Positions 1 through 5,636 of a DNA stretch of 5,670 nt are shown piece after piece. This DNA is from an uncultured bacterium. Lineage in GTDB: Bacteria > Verrucomicrobiota > Lentisphaeria > Oligosphaerales > Oligosphaeraceae. Position numbers and translations under genes: made by a program. Within the stretch, counting starts at the first letter, position 1. Each line of letters starts with the position of its first letter. A model generated the notes under the pieces. That model saw nothing but the letters and a program-made list of their open reading frames with translations, made no database searches and was not told the DNA's origin. The stretch spans positions 1-5,670 of the forward strand of contig CACZQQ010000151.1 of NCBI GenBank assembly GCA_902783355.1, read 5' to 3'.

Positions 1-69
1 CTCTGTACTATGGGAAATGACCACGGATTCCAGTTTTTCACGCTCGAAATCACCATGGCAAAAGATTGA
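1..69 (+). CDS. 3' end of an unidentified protein gene (partial)
   Basis: The first frame is open from the window edge to a TGA at 67-69 and would encode a 22-residue C-terminus ending FFTLEITMAKD. Its codons favour C or G in the third position (CTC, GAC, CAC, TTC, ACG, ATC, ACC), like the core genes of this window. That favours this frame over the second frame, which is also open (to 73), and over the third, which stops at 18-20. A strong + strand terminator about 100 bp downstream agrees with a + strand gene ending here. Too little is visible to name the family. Confidence 0.38.
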   Translation, partial: LCTMGNDHGFQFFTLEITMAKD

Positions 70-166
70 TTGAAACCTGTGGTCAGTTATGGGTAAAACA
101 CAGCAAATGTCAACTGCATGGAGACCGTCTGCCGCATCATCAGCATGACCTCCACCAGACTTTACG

Positions 167-195
167 AGGCTCGCCAGCAAACTGGCGGGCCTTTT
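167..195 (+). terminator. Rho-independent terminator
   Basis: The arms 168-177 and 182-191 form a ten-base-pair stem, nearly all G-C with one G-U pair, closed by a CAAA tetraloop. A167-T192 can extend it. TTTTCT follows directly (192-197). This is the classical intrinsic terminator layout for + strand transcription, and it probably ends the transcript of the gene whose last codons lie at 1-69. Confidence 0.82.
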
Positions 196-198
196 CTA

Positions 199-282
199 CG
201 TCTGGGCAAGCCATAGCGTAGGCCAGACGCAGAAGGGCGAGGCCCCCGGAGGCTGTCCCGCCGGAACGAACTGGAGGCGGAC
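199..282 (+). other. Run of short inverted repeats; possible structured leader RNA
   Basis: Directly after the terminator come three further inverted repeats. CGTCTGG (199-205) pairs with CCAGACG (223-229). GGGC (235-238) pairs with GCCC (242-245). GTCCCGCC (255-262) pairs with GGCGGAC (276-282), with one bulged C. The last arm overlaps a Shine-Dalgarno-like GGAGG at 273-277, so folding could hide the ribosome site of the micro-ORF that starts at 288. I do not recognise a known riboswitch consensus. It could be a structured leader, a small RNA, or palindromic intergenic debris. The pairings are seen; the function is inference. Confidence 0.35.
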
Positions 283-287
283 TATCT

Positions 288-362
288 ATGTCTTTTCATT
301 ATGTTTACATTCTTATAGATGAAGAAAAAGCATACGCGTTTGAAGCGTATCCAAGATTCTGA
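288..362 (+). CDS. Possible 24-residue micro-ORF
   Basis: An ATG at 288 opens a 24-codon frame ending in TGA at 360-362. The peptide starts MSFHYVYILIDEE and ends in EAYPRF. GGAGG at 273-277 lies ten bases before the ATG, good spacing for a ribosome binding site. The frame is much more AT-rich than the sequence just upstream. The HYVYIL start resembles the first strand of GIY-YIG nucleases, but nothing after it fits that family. It may be a real small peptide, a leader peptide, the stub of a truncated gene, or chance. I do not recognise it. Confidence 0.28.
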   Translation: MSFHYVYILIDEEKAYAFEAYPRF

Positions 363-377
363 AGTCCAGCAGCAGGC

Positions 378-396
378 ATGCCTTCACGGCAGGCAT
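378..396. repeat. Hairpin between the micro-ORF and the hydrolase gene
   Basis: ATGCCT (378-383) and AGGCAT (391-396) form a perfect six-base-pair inverted repeat around a seven-base loop. On the + strand it lies 15 bases after the micro-ORF stop and is followed by TTCT. On the - strand it lies about 58 bases past the hydrolase stop, without a T-run. It could act as a weak terminator between the two convergent frames, but the stem is short and the U-tract poor. Confidence 0.25.
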
Positions 397-453
397 TTCT
401 AAGACAAGTTCTGCCAGTCCGTGCCATGCCTGTCATGTGCCATAGGCCACGCG

Positions 454-2295
454 TCAGATTGTGTCCAGCAACGGCATTTCCGTCATGCGCAATGTCGTAC
501 ACCCGTAGGGGATAAGACGCATAGGCCTAGCCGCATCTGACGCCGTGCATGATTCCGGCTGCTCGTTGCACATGCACAGGAAGCCCTCTTTGATTCTCCA
601 TGGCACAGGGGCAAGACTGGCCTCAATGGATATCGGCGGCCTGCTTTCGCTGAACGGCGTATCAGATACAGGATTCTGGGTCACATGGAAGGCGCGATCC
701 GCAAAACCGTAGTTCCACGGAGACAAAGGCGTGATTTCGTAATCGCAATAGGGATATTTACGCAGGATGTCCTTTGCTTCGTATTCAATCCGTTTCCTTT
801 CAGAGGAGATGGGCAGTGCAAAGACGAGCGGTCCCCGTGTGACGGCATGGAGGCCATATGGACGCTCCACGAGCCTGGGGATGAAATCAAGCCTGACCTC
901 CACGGTGCTTCGTCCCTCCCAATGCCGTCTGACATGGTAGATGGCGCCTGTCTTCACAGGCTTGCCGTCGACACTTGCCCCATCCGCGAAACCGGGGATG
1001 CGGATATCAAGATCGAAATCGACAGGAGATTCAGGTTCGATGACATATGTAAGCCTGTCCGAAAATGGATAGTCCGTCTCCAGCGTGCAGCGGACCTTCA
1101 CGCCGTTCAACTCCATCGTAGCCTTGGACGGGGCCAGCACGCCTGAAAAGAGACCGTTCTGCCCGCGCATGAAGGTGGACAAAGCGAACTTCGGCCAGCC
1201 CTGCCCCATGTTTGCCGTACAGCAGCCATAGTTCGGCTCAAGTCCGAACATATGAGAACCGGGGCTGTTTGTTCCGAAGATCTGCTGTTTCTCCATCACG
1301 CAGCCGATCTGGTTCGCCTGCTGGTCATATTGATGCGTCCACATGTCCTCCGAGCATGTGGCGGGCAGCGCATTGTAGGCAAGACGCTCCAGCCAGTCGC
1401 CCCAACAGGGCTCACCGCTGATCGCAAGCAGGAGCTCCTCAGAATACATGGCCTCCACCACGCCGCAAAGCTCGGTTCCCTGGATGGGACTGAGCCCCGC
1501 GAGACATTCATCTCCAGTAAAATGCCCATGAACCATGCCGTGGTACTCACGCAGGAGTTCGAGCAGGCGTTTCGGCTGGGCGGCCTGACGTGGATCGCTC
1601 CTGAACAGGTTCATAAGGGCTCCCGCCTTGATGGCCATGCTCTGGTTGACCACATGCGCCTCAAAAGTCCATGTGCTTTCCTTGCCACGCCAACTCCAAT
1701 TGTCGCATGCGCCCGCATAATCATAGCCCTGCGCCTGGAGCTTCATGGCCAGTTCTTCCAGCCAGCTTTCAGGCCTGCGCCGACGCAGCCAGTCGATGGC
1801 GATAAGCCCTTCGAACCAGCGGAACTTGCCCCAGTCAAACAGGGGATGGGCGTCCAAATGGCCGCTGAACTGCCTCATCGCGCGGCGCAGCACTGCATCG
1901 ACACGCTCATCGTCTCCAGAACAATCCGCATAGACGCAAAGGACCTTGCTCAGAAGAAGCAGCGCCCACATGTCATATTTGGCCCTCTCCTCCTGGCTGC
2001 AGGGGCAAATCCACCCATCGTCGCATTGCTTCGACAAAATTGCCTCCACATAACGTTGTGCCCGATGTATCATTGCTTCGTTGCGAAGAAGATAGGCCAG
2101 CGGAATGAAACCATCCAGCCAGTAAGGGACTCGCTCCCAGCCTTCCCGTTTGCCGCCGATCCAGCGGCTTTCGCTGACATCGGGCCATATCAGGTCCAGA
2201 TTTCCGGCAAGGCTGGCCGCCTGAATCTCCAACTGGCGCCGCAACCAGCCGGTTGGTTCTATTTCCTTTGCTGTAAGAAAATTATACTTCATCAT
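454..2295 (-). CDS. GH127-like glycoside hydrolase (DUF1680; probable beta-L-arabinofuranosidase)
   Basis: This 613-residue protein has the all-alpha catalytic core and C-terminal beta regions of the DUF1680/GH127 family; Bifidobacterium HypBA1 is about 658 residues. Family landmarks include the N-terminal GWERVPYWLDG (52-62), GDE (261-263), GTELC (273-277), LAYNALPA (305-312), HQYDQQANQ (321-329) and GCCTAN (357-362). By analogy with HypBA1, E275, C277, C358 and C359 would hold the zinc, C358 would be the nucleophile and E263 a candidate acid/base. Such enzymes release terminal L-arabinofuranose or related sugars from plant or glycoprotein glycans. No signal peptide is seen, so it probably acts in the cytoplasm on imported oligosaccharides. 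The start has two adjacent ATG codons; the first has GGAA eight bases upstream, a weak ribosome site. It is transcribed away from hisI. Its codon use is less GC3-biased than the his genes, which may reflect acquisition. The exact substrate is uncertain. Confidence 0.93.
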   Translation of the reverse strand: MMKYNFLTAKEIEPTGWLRRQLEIQAASLAGNLDLIWPDVSESRWIGGKREGWERVPYWLDGFIPLAYLLRNEAMIHRAQRYVEAILSKQCDDGWICPCSQEERAKYDMWALLLLSKVLCVYADCSGDDERVDAVLRRAMRQFSGHLDAHPLFDWGKFRWFEGLIAIDWLRRRRPESWLEELAMKLQAQGYDYAGACDNWSWRGKESTWTFEAHVVNQSMAIKAGALMNLFRSDPRQAAQPKRLLELLREYHGMVHGHFTGDECLAGLSPIQGTELCGVVEAMYSEELLLAISGEPCWGDWLERLAYNALPATCSEDMWTHQYDQQANQIGCVMEKQQIFGTNSPGSHMFGLEPNYGCCTANMGQGWPKFALSTFMRGQNGLFSGVLAPSKATMELNGVKVRCTLETDYPFSDRLTYVIEPESPVDFDLDIRIPGFADGASVDGKPVKTGAIYHVRRHWEGRSTVEVRLDFIPRLVERPYGLHAVTRGPLVFALPISSERKRIEYEAKDILRKYPYCDYEITPLSPWNYGFADRAFHVTQNPVSDTPFSESRPPISIEASLAPVPWRIKEGFLCMCNEQPESCTASDAARPMRLIPYGCTTLRMTEMPLLDTI

Positions 2296-2383
2296 ACTGC
2301 AATTTCCAACAAAACATCAAGGATGATCCAACAGTCCCCTGCTTGCACGGTGACGATGACATCAGGACGCGCTTCCGCCACCC

Positions 2384-2412
2384 ATATAATATAATCACCC
2401 GTGTTTTGGCAA
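2384..2412 (-). promoter_or_regulatory. Candidate promoter for the hydrolase gene
   Basis: Read on the - strand, TTGCCA (complement of 2407-2412) matches the sigma-70 -35 box at five of six positions. An AT-rich block follows, offering TATTAT at a 15-bp spacing or TTATAT at 17 bp (complement of about 2384-2397). Transcription would start near 2376, leaving an untranslated leader of about 80 bases. The same block reads as two overlapping TATAAT boxes on the + strand (2385-2395), but no good + strand -35 box sits at proper spacing. Confidence 0.38.
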
Positions 2413-2603
2413 CGCCATTTTCCGCAGGAAGGTAGTTTTAAGAGCATTCCTTTTTAGGCACAACAGCCAGGCAAAACGCGAGAAGCCCTGCCGCATGGGA
2501 GGACTGCCGCGTGCGGCTGTCGGCTGCCCGCCCTTGGGGGAAATCGCCTTGTGGAAATACAGCCTCGCGAGAAGACCTCTCATGCGTAAGACACTGGAAG
2601 GCG

Positions 2604-2612
2604 TGCTATAGT
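2604..2612 (+). promoter_or_regulatory. Candidate extended -10 promoter for hisI-hisG
   Basis: TGC followed by TATAGT (2604-2612) fits an extended -10 element (TGnTATAAT with one mismatch). No good -35 box is seen 17 bp upstream, which extended -10 promoters can tolerate. Transcription would start near 2619, about 83 bases before the hisI ATG. A competing pair, TTGACG (2619-2624) with CATAAT (2649-2654), has a spacer of 24 bp, too long for a sigma-70 promoter. Confidence 0.35.
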
Positions 2613-2620
2613 ATGCGTTT

Positions 2621-2637
2621 GACGGCCTGGCGCCGTC
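2621..2637. repeat. Perfect dyad just downstream of the putative his promoter
   Basis: GACGGC (2621-2626) and GCCGTC (2632-2637) form a perfect six-base inverted repeat around CTGGC. It begins at about the predicted transcription start of hisI-hisG, where an operator or a 5' hairpin would act. No poly-histidine leader peptide or T-run follows, so classical his attenuation is not supported. The dyad is seen; a regulatory role is inference. Confidence 0.3.
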
Positions 2638-2686
2638 GTCCCTCTGTGCATAATTCGTGCTTTTAGGCACGTCAAGAGAACAGGAC

Positions 2687-2691
2687 AAGGA
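2687..2691 (+). promoter_or_regulatory. Ribosome binding site of hisI (decides the start)
   Basis: AAGGA lies ten bases before the ATG at 2702. An in-frame GTG at 2657 would add 15 residues ([15 protein letters not shown]) that do not look like the family N-terminus, and this ribosome site would then lie inside the gene. The ATG at 2702 gives the usual HisI start, MVELDF. Confidence 0.62.
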
Positions 2692-2701
2692 AAACAGCGA
2701 C

Positions 2702-3085
2702 ATGGTTGAACTTGATTTTTCAAAGAGTGCGGACGGCCTGATTCCGGCGGTCGCGCAGGACTGGCAGACAGGCGAAGTGCTGATGGTGGCCTACATCAAC
2801 CGCGAGGCGTGGGAAAAGACGCTGGCCACCGGCGTCGCCACCTACTGGACGCGCAGCCGCAAGCGTCTGTGGGTCAAAGGCGAAAGTTCCGGCAACATCC
2901 AGAAGGTCAAGGAGATCCTCGTCGACTGCGATTTGGACACGGTGGTCTTCAAGATCGAGCAGGTCGGCGGCTCCGCCTGCCACGAAGGCTATCCCAGCTG
3001 CTTCTTCCGCCGCGTGGAGAAGGACGGCTCGCTGACCGTCATCGAGGAGCGCGTCTTCGACCCCGCCACCGTCTATAAGAAATAA
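2702..3085 (+). CDS. hisI: Phosphoribosyl-AMP cyclohydrolase (PRA-CH)
   Basis: This 127-residue protein catalyses the third step of histidine synthesis, opening the adenine ring of phosphoribosyl-AMP to give ProFAR, in the cytoplasm. The family signatures are clear: [10 protein letters not shown] (48-57), GESSG (60-64), the metal-binding DCDLDT (D75, C76, D77, D79), and [11 protein letters not shown] with C93 and C100. PRA-CH enzymes are dimers that use zinc held by cysteines plus magnesium on the aspartates, and all these residues are present. No HisE (PRA-PH) domain follows, so this is the monofunctional form and hisE must lie elsewhere. hisG starts 24 bp after the stop, on the same strand and with its own ribosome site, so the two are almost certainly co-transcribed. 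Strong GC3 bias matches hisG. Confidence 0.96.
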   Translation: MVELDFSKSADGLIPAVAQDWQTGEVLMVAYINREAWEKTLATGVATYWTRSRKRLWVKGESSGNIQKVKEILVDCDLDTVVFKIEQVGGSACHEGYPSCFFRRVEKDGSLTVIEERVFDPATVYKK

Positions 3086-3097
3086 CATCTTGCAAAT

Positions 3098-3104
3098 GAG
3101 GAAG
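3098..3104 (+). promoter_or_regulatory. Ribosome binding site of hisG
   Basis: GAGGAAG lies five bases before the ATG at 3110. It is the best Shine-Dalgarno match in the window and sits in the short hisI-hisG gap, supporting both the chosen hisG start and independent initiation on a shared transcript. Confidence 0.7.
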
Positions 3105-3109
3105 TTACA

Positions 3110-3982
3110 ATGCCTGTCCTGAAACTCGGCCTGCCGAAGGGGAGCCTTGAGGAAAGCACCGTCGAAATGTTCCAGAAGGCCGGATACAAGATCGACATCA
3201 AGTCCCGGTCCTACTATCCCTCCATCGACGACCCTGAAATCGAATGCGTCCTGCTGCGGGCGCAGGAGATGTCCCGCTATGTCGCCGAAGGCCTGCTGGA
3301 CGCCGGCCTGACCGGCTACGACTGGGTGGTCGAGAACGGGCTGGAGGTCGTCGAGATCGCGGAGCTGGTCTACGGCAAGGTCGGCCGCAAGCCCCTCCGC
3401 TGGGTGCTGGCCGTCCCGAACGACTCTGACATCAAGGAGGCGAAGGACCTGGAGGGGAAGCGCATCGCCACGGAGGCCGTCGGCATGACGCGCCGCTACC
3501 TGGCCGCGCACGGCGTGAACGCCACCGTCGAGTTCAGCTGGGGCGCCACGGAAGTCAAGCCGCCCTACCTGGCCGACGCCATCGTCGAGATCACGGAGAC
3601 CGGCTCCAGCCTGAAGGCCAACAACCTGAAGATCATCGACACGCTCTGCGAGACGACCACGCGCTTCATCGCCAACCCGAAGGCCGCCCAGGACCCCTTC
3701 AAGCGGCGGAAGATGGACCGCCTGGCGCTCCTCCTGCAGGCCGTCCTGGCGGCGGAAAACCGCGTCGGCCTCATGATGAACGTCCACAAGGACAGGCTCG
3801 ACGAGGTGGTCGCCAAGCTCCCCGCCCTGCAGCGCCCGACCGTCGCCCATCTTTCCGACGAGAACTGGTTCTCGCTGACGACCGTCATCGACAAGCATGT
3901 GGCGCGCGACCTGATTCCGGACCTGATGCAGGCCGGCGCCGAGGGGCTCGTGGAATACAACCTCAACAAGGTCGTCCTCTGA
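3110..3982 (+). CDS. hisG: ATP phosphoribosyltransferase, long form
   Basis: This 290-residue enzyme catalyses the first, committed step of histidine synthesis, joining ATP and PRPP to make phosphoribosyl-ATP. Visible features are [12 protein letters not shown] (6-17), the [10 protein letters not shown] segment (66-75), [13 protein letters not shown] (119-131), and the phosphate-binding stretch D156[17 protein letters not shown] (to about 173). The length and a C-terminal domain from about 212 (VGLMMNV near 219-225, then the [11 protein letters not shown] region to the NLNKVVL end) mark the long, hexameric form. In that form the C-terminal ACT-like domain binds histidine for feedback inhibition and HisZ is not needed. 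It follows hisI with a 24-bp gap. The remaining his genes are not in this window. GC3-rich codons and intact motifs suggest a normal functional gene. Confidence 0.97.
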   Translation: MPVLKLGLPKGSLEESTVEMFQKAGYKIDIKSRSYYPSIDDPEIECVLLRAQEMSRYVAEGLLDAGLTGYDWVVENGLEVVEIAELVYGKVGRKPLRWVLAVPNDSDIKEAKDLEGKRIATEAVGMTRRYLAAHGVNATVEFSWGATEVKPPYLADAIVEITETGSSLKANNLKIIDTLCETTTRFIANPKAAQDPFKRRKMDRLALLLQAVLAAENRVGLMMNVHKDRLDEVVAKLPALQRPTVAHLSDENWFSLTTVIDKHVARDLIPDLMQAGAEGLVEYNLNKVVL

Positions 3983-3993
3983 CCTCCGCCTCC

Positions 3994-4025
3994 CGGAGCC
4001 GTGGCGGCAAGCCGCTGCGGCCCCG
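3994..4025 (+). repeat. Strong GC-rich stem-loop after hisG
   Basis: Bases 3998-4007 pair with 4012-4021 to form a ten-base-pair stem (eight Watson-Crick and two G-U pairs) around a CAAG loop. After one A-C mismatch, 3994-3996 pair with 4023-4025. The hairpin starts 12 bases after the hisG stop. No T-run follows, so it is not a canonical intrinsic terminator. It could stabilise the hisG 3' end, slow polymerase, or separate the his transcript from the downstream membrane gene. Confidence 0.45.
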
Positions 4026-4073
4026 CCGGAGCAGGACGCACGCCCCCGCGCCCCCTCCTCCTACGCCCGATTT

Positions 4074-5327
4074 ATGCTAATCCCCCTGCTGACCATCGTC
4101 GTCCTGCTCTTCTTCTCCGCCTTCTTCTCGGCGGCGGAGACCGCCTACTCCTCCGTGAACAAGGCACGCCTGAAGACCCTTGCGGACAATGGCAACACCT
4201 TGGCACGCATTGCCTTGCGTCTTGACGACGACTTCGACAGGCTACTCTCCACAATCCTCATCGGCAACAACCTGGTGAACATCGCGCTGACGGCGGTGGC
4301 GACCATGCTGCTGGTGCATGCCTACGGCGCGCGCAACGGCGCGCTGCTCTCCACGCTCATCGTGACGCCCGTGGTCATCTTTTTGGGCGAGATCACGCCG
4401 AAGAGCATCGCGCGGGAGTATTCGGAGCATGTCGCGCTCTTCTCGGCGCCGCTCCTGTGGGCGCTCAGGGGGCTTCTCTATCCATTCTGCGCCCTCTTCG
4501 TCCTCTGGAAGCGGATGCTCTCGCGCATGATGAAGCTGCCGGAGCTGCCGCGCATGTCGCAGGAGGAGCTGCTCATGCTCGTGGACGAGGTGCAGCACGA
4601 CGGCAGCATCGACCAGGACGAGGGCGCCCTCCTGAAGAACGCCATCAAGTTCACGGAGTGCCCCGCCGAGGACATCATCACGCACCGCGTCGATCTGGCC
4701 GCCGTGCCGTCGGACGCCACGCGCGAGGAGGTCGCCGCCAAGTTCATCGAGACCGAATACTCGCGCCTGCTTGTCTATGAGGAAAGCCTTGACAACATCG
4801 TGGGCGTCCTCGTCCTCAAGGACTTCTTCGCCAGCTCGCAGAAGGCCGACTGGCGCCTCAAGGACATCACCACGCCGCCCTTCTTCGTCCAGAAGACCGA
4901 GAAGATCGACGACGTGCTGAAGAAGCTGCAGACCACGCGCTCCCAGATGGCGGTCGTGCTGGACGAGTTCGGCGGCACGCTCGGCATCCTGACCGTGGAG
5001 GACATCCTGGAGGAGCTCGTCGGCGAGATATGGGACGAGCACGACGAGGTGGTCGAGCGCTTCAAGCAGGTCGCCCCCGACGCCTACAGCGTCGACTGCA
5101 CCGTCACCCTCGACGACTTCCAGGAGTTCTTCCACGTCCGCCTCGAATCGGAGGAATCCCTTCTGGGCGGCTGGATCCTGGAGCAGATCCACAAGCTGCC
5201 GCAGAAGGGCGACCGCTGCTCCGTGGGCAACCTGGACATCACGATATCGTCCTGCAGCCGCTACCGCGTCCGCCGCGTCTATGTGCGCGTGCGCCCGCCC
5301 GCCACGGAGGAGCAGCCCGCCGGCTGA
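4074..5327 (+). CDS. CNNM/CorC-HlyC family membrane protein with CBS pair
   Basis: This 417-residue protein has the full order of the family: a CNNM (DUF21) transmembrane domain (about 1-155), a CBS pair (about 198-315) and a CorC_HlyC domain (about 330-407). The first membrane helix (2-19) is followed by SAAETAYSS, further helices span about 57-82, 91-104 and 118-148, and the conserved GEITPKSIA sits at 105-113. The CBS region includes EYSRLLVYEE (228-237) and DEFGGTLGILTVEDILEELVGEI (297-319). Relatives are inner-membrane proteins linked to Mg2+ (or Co2+) export and often called hemolysins; true haemolytic activity is doubtful. ATG 4074 is the first start in the frame and places the helix at the N-terminus, but the 30 bases upstream are C-rich with no Shine-Dalgarno. 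It is 91 bp after hisG, so co-transcription is possible but not shown. Confidence 0.94.
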   Translation: MLIPLLTIVVLLFFSAFFSAAETAYSSVNKARLKTLADNGNTLARIALRLDDDFDRLLSTILIGNNLVNIALTAVATMLLVHAYGARNGALLSTLIVTPVVIFLGEITPKSIAREYSEHVALFSAPLLWALRGLLYPFCALFVLWKRMLSRMMKLPELPRMSQEELLMLVDEVQHDGSIDQDEGALLKNAIKFTECPAEDIITHRVDLAAVPSDATREEVAAKFIETEYSRLLVYEESLDNIVGVLVLKDFFASSQKADWRLKDITTPPFFVQKTEKIDDVLKKLQTTRSQMAVVLDEFGGTLGILTVEDILEELVGEIWDEHDEVVERFKQVAPDAYSVDCTVTLDDFQEFFHVRLESEESLLGGWILEQIHKLPQKGDRCSVGNLDITISSCSRYRVRRVYVRVRPPATEEQPAG

Positions 5328-5328
5328 A

Positions 5329-5373
5329 GGGACAAGGCGTTACCTGTCCACGGCAAAACCAGACGCCCTGCCC
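5329..5373. terminator. Hairpin in the gap between convergent genes; possible bidirectional terminator
   Basis: GGGACAAGGCGT (5329-5340) pairs with ACGCCCTGCCC (5363-5373) with one bulge and one G-U wobble, closing a 22-base loop. An alternative smaller hairpin, GGAC(A)AGG-CGTTA-CCTGTCC, uses 5330-5349. The gap lies between the stop of the CNNM gene and the stop of the - strand cysteine-rich frame. Neither strand has a good U-tract, so termination is inferred from position and pairing only. Confidence 0.35.
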
Positions 5374-5618
5374 TACGGCAATTCGAGCCACCGCTTGTAG
5401 CGGCAGTAATGCCCCGTGAAGGGCTTGCAGGTGCAGACGCGCGGGAAGTTGTTGAAGAGCTTGCAGCCGCCCGTCGAGGCGTCGTAGTCGATGAAGACCT
5501 GCCTGCCGATGACCTCAATCCGCCGAGAGATGTTGAAATAGTGGCACGTCAGGCAGATGACGAAGCAATCATCGGCAGCGTCGACTTCAACATCAAACCA
5601 AAGGCGTCCAGGCTGCTC
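5373..5618 (-). pseudogene. Cysteine-rich reading frame lacking a start (broken or misread)
   Basis: The - strand frame ending at a TAG (5373-5375) stays open for 81 codons back to an in-frame TGA at 5619-5621 and contains no ATG, GTG or TTG. It still reads like protein. Third positions are mostly C or G, and the product includes CFVICLTCHYF (18-28), RQVFIDYDASTGGCKLF (39-55) and VCTCKPFTGHYCRYKRWLE (61-79). The cysteines at 18, 22, 25, 52, 62, 64 and 72, with histidines 26 and 70, suggest metal binding or disulfides. The upstream codons (LWFDVEVDAADD) also look coding, so the true frame probably runs on past the TGA. A frameshift or nonsense mutation, an assembly error, or a decayed gene would each explain this. 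I do not recognise the family. It is convergent with the CNNM gene. Confidence 0.5.
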
Positions 5619-5636
5619 TCAAGACCCCGGACGCCT
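5602..5636. repeat. Perfect 8-bp inverted repeat around the in-frame stop
   Basis: AGGCGTCC (5602-5609) and GGACGCCT (5629-5636) are perfect reverse complements with a 19-base loop. The loop contains the TGA (5619-5621) that interrupts the cysteine-rich frame. On the - strand the hairpin is followed by TTGGTTTG, a poor U-tract. It could be a terminator for a gene beyond the window, a leftover of an insertion, or chance. Confidence 0.35.

Larger units (their letters stand above)
2452..2670. repeat. Short repeats in the divergent intergenic region
   Basis: The 406-bp gap 2296-2701 contains no convincing gene. It carries a ten-base direct repeat, TTTTAGGCAC, at 2452-2461 and 2661-2670; the second copy lies inside a small hairpin, GTGC-N6-GCAC (2657-2670). 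It also has CTGCCGCATG (2488-2497) and CTGCCGCGTG (2504-2513), near-identical at a 16-bp period, and CGGCTG twice (2514-2519, 2521-2526). They might be regulator sites, but each is short enough to be chance. Confidence 0.25.

Noticed and set aside
199..282. CRISPR repeat, attC site or tRNA
   Set aside because: The inverted repeats differ from one another and do not recur at regular spacing. There is no attC core pair (RYYYAAC/GTTRRRY) and no cloverleaf with a T-loop GTTCRA.
305..502. A 65-codon - strand frame overlapping the 3' end of the hydrolase
   Set aside because: It overlaps the hydrolase C-terminus in another frame and has neither a ribosome site nor family features.
1252..2394. Long + strand open frame (380 codons) antisense to the hydrolase
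   Set aside because: It lies opposite the hydrolase, whose sequence carries clear family motifs. Its product is low-complexity in character and shows no recognisable domain, as expected of a shadow frame.
2395..2703. A 102-codon - strand frame in the divergent intergenic region
   Set aside because: It overlaps the hisI start and ribosome site, has no Shine-Dalgarno, shows no recognisable motif, and covers the probable promoters.
2720..3898. Long - strand open frame (392 codons) antisense to hisI and hisG
   Set aside because: It runs across two unmistakable his genes and is rich in Asp, Val, Leu, Gly and Arg, typical of the complement of GC3-biased codons.
4242..5192. Long - strand open frame (316 codons) antisense to the CNNM gene
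   Set aside because: Its composition of repeated Asp, Leu, Glu and Val is a mirror of the GC3-rich sense codons, and the sense strand has a complete domain architecture.
5619..5621. The in-frame TGA as a selenocysteine codon
   Set aside because: A bacterial SECIS stem-loop lies just downstream of the UGA. Here the hairpin brackets the codon, and no start codon with a proper ribosome site is seen upstream in this frame within the window.
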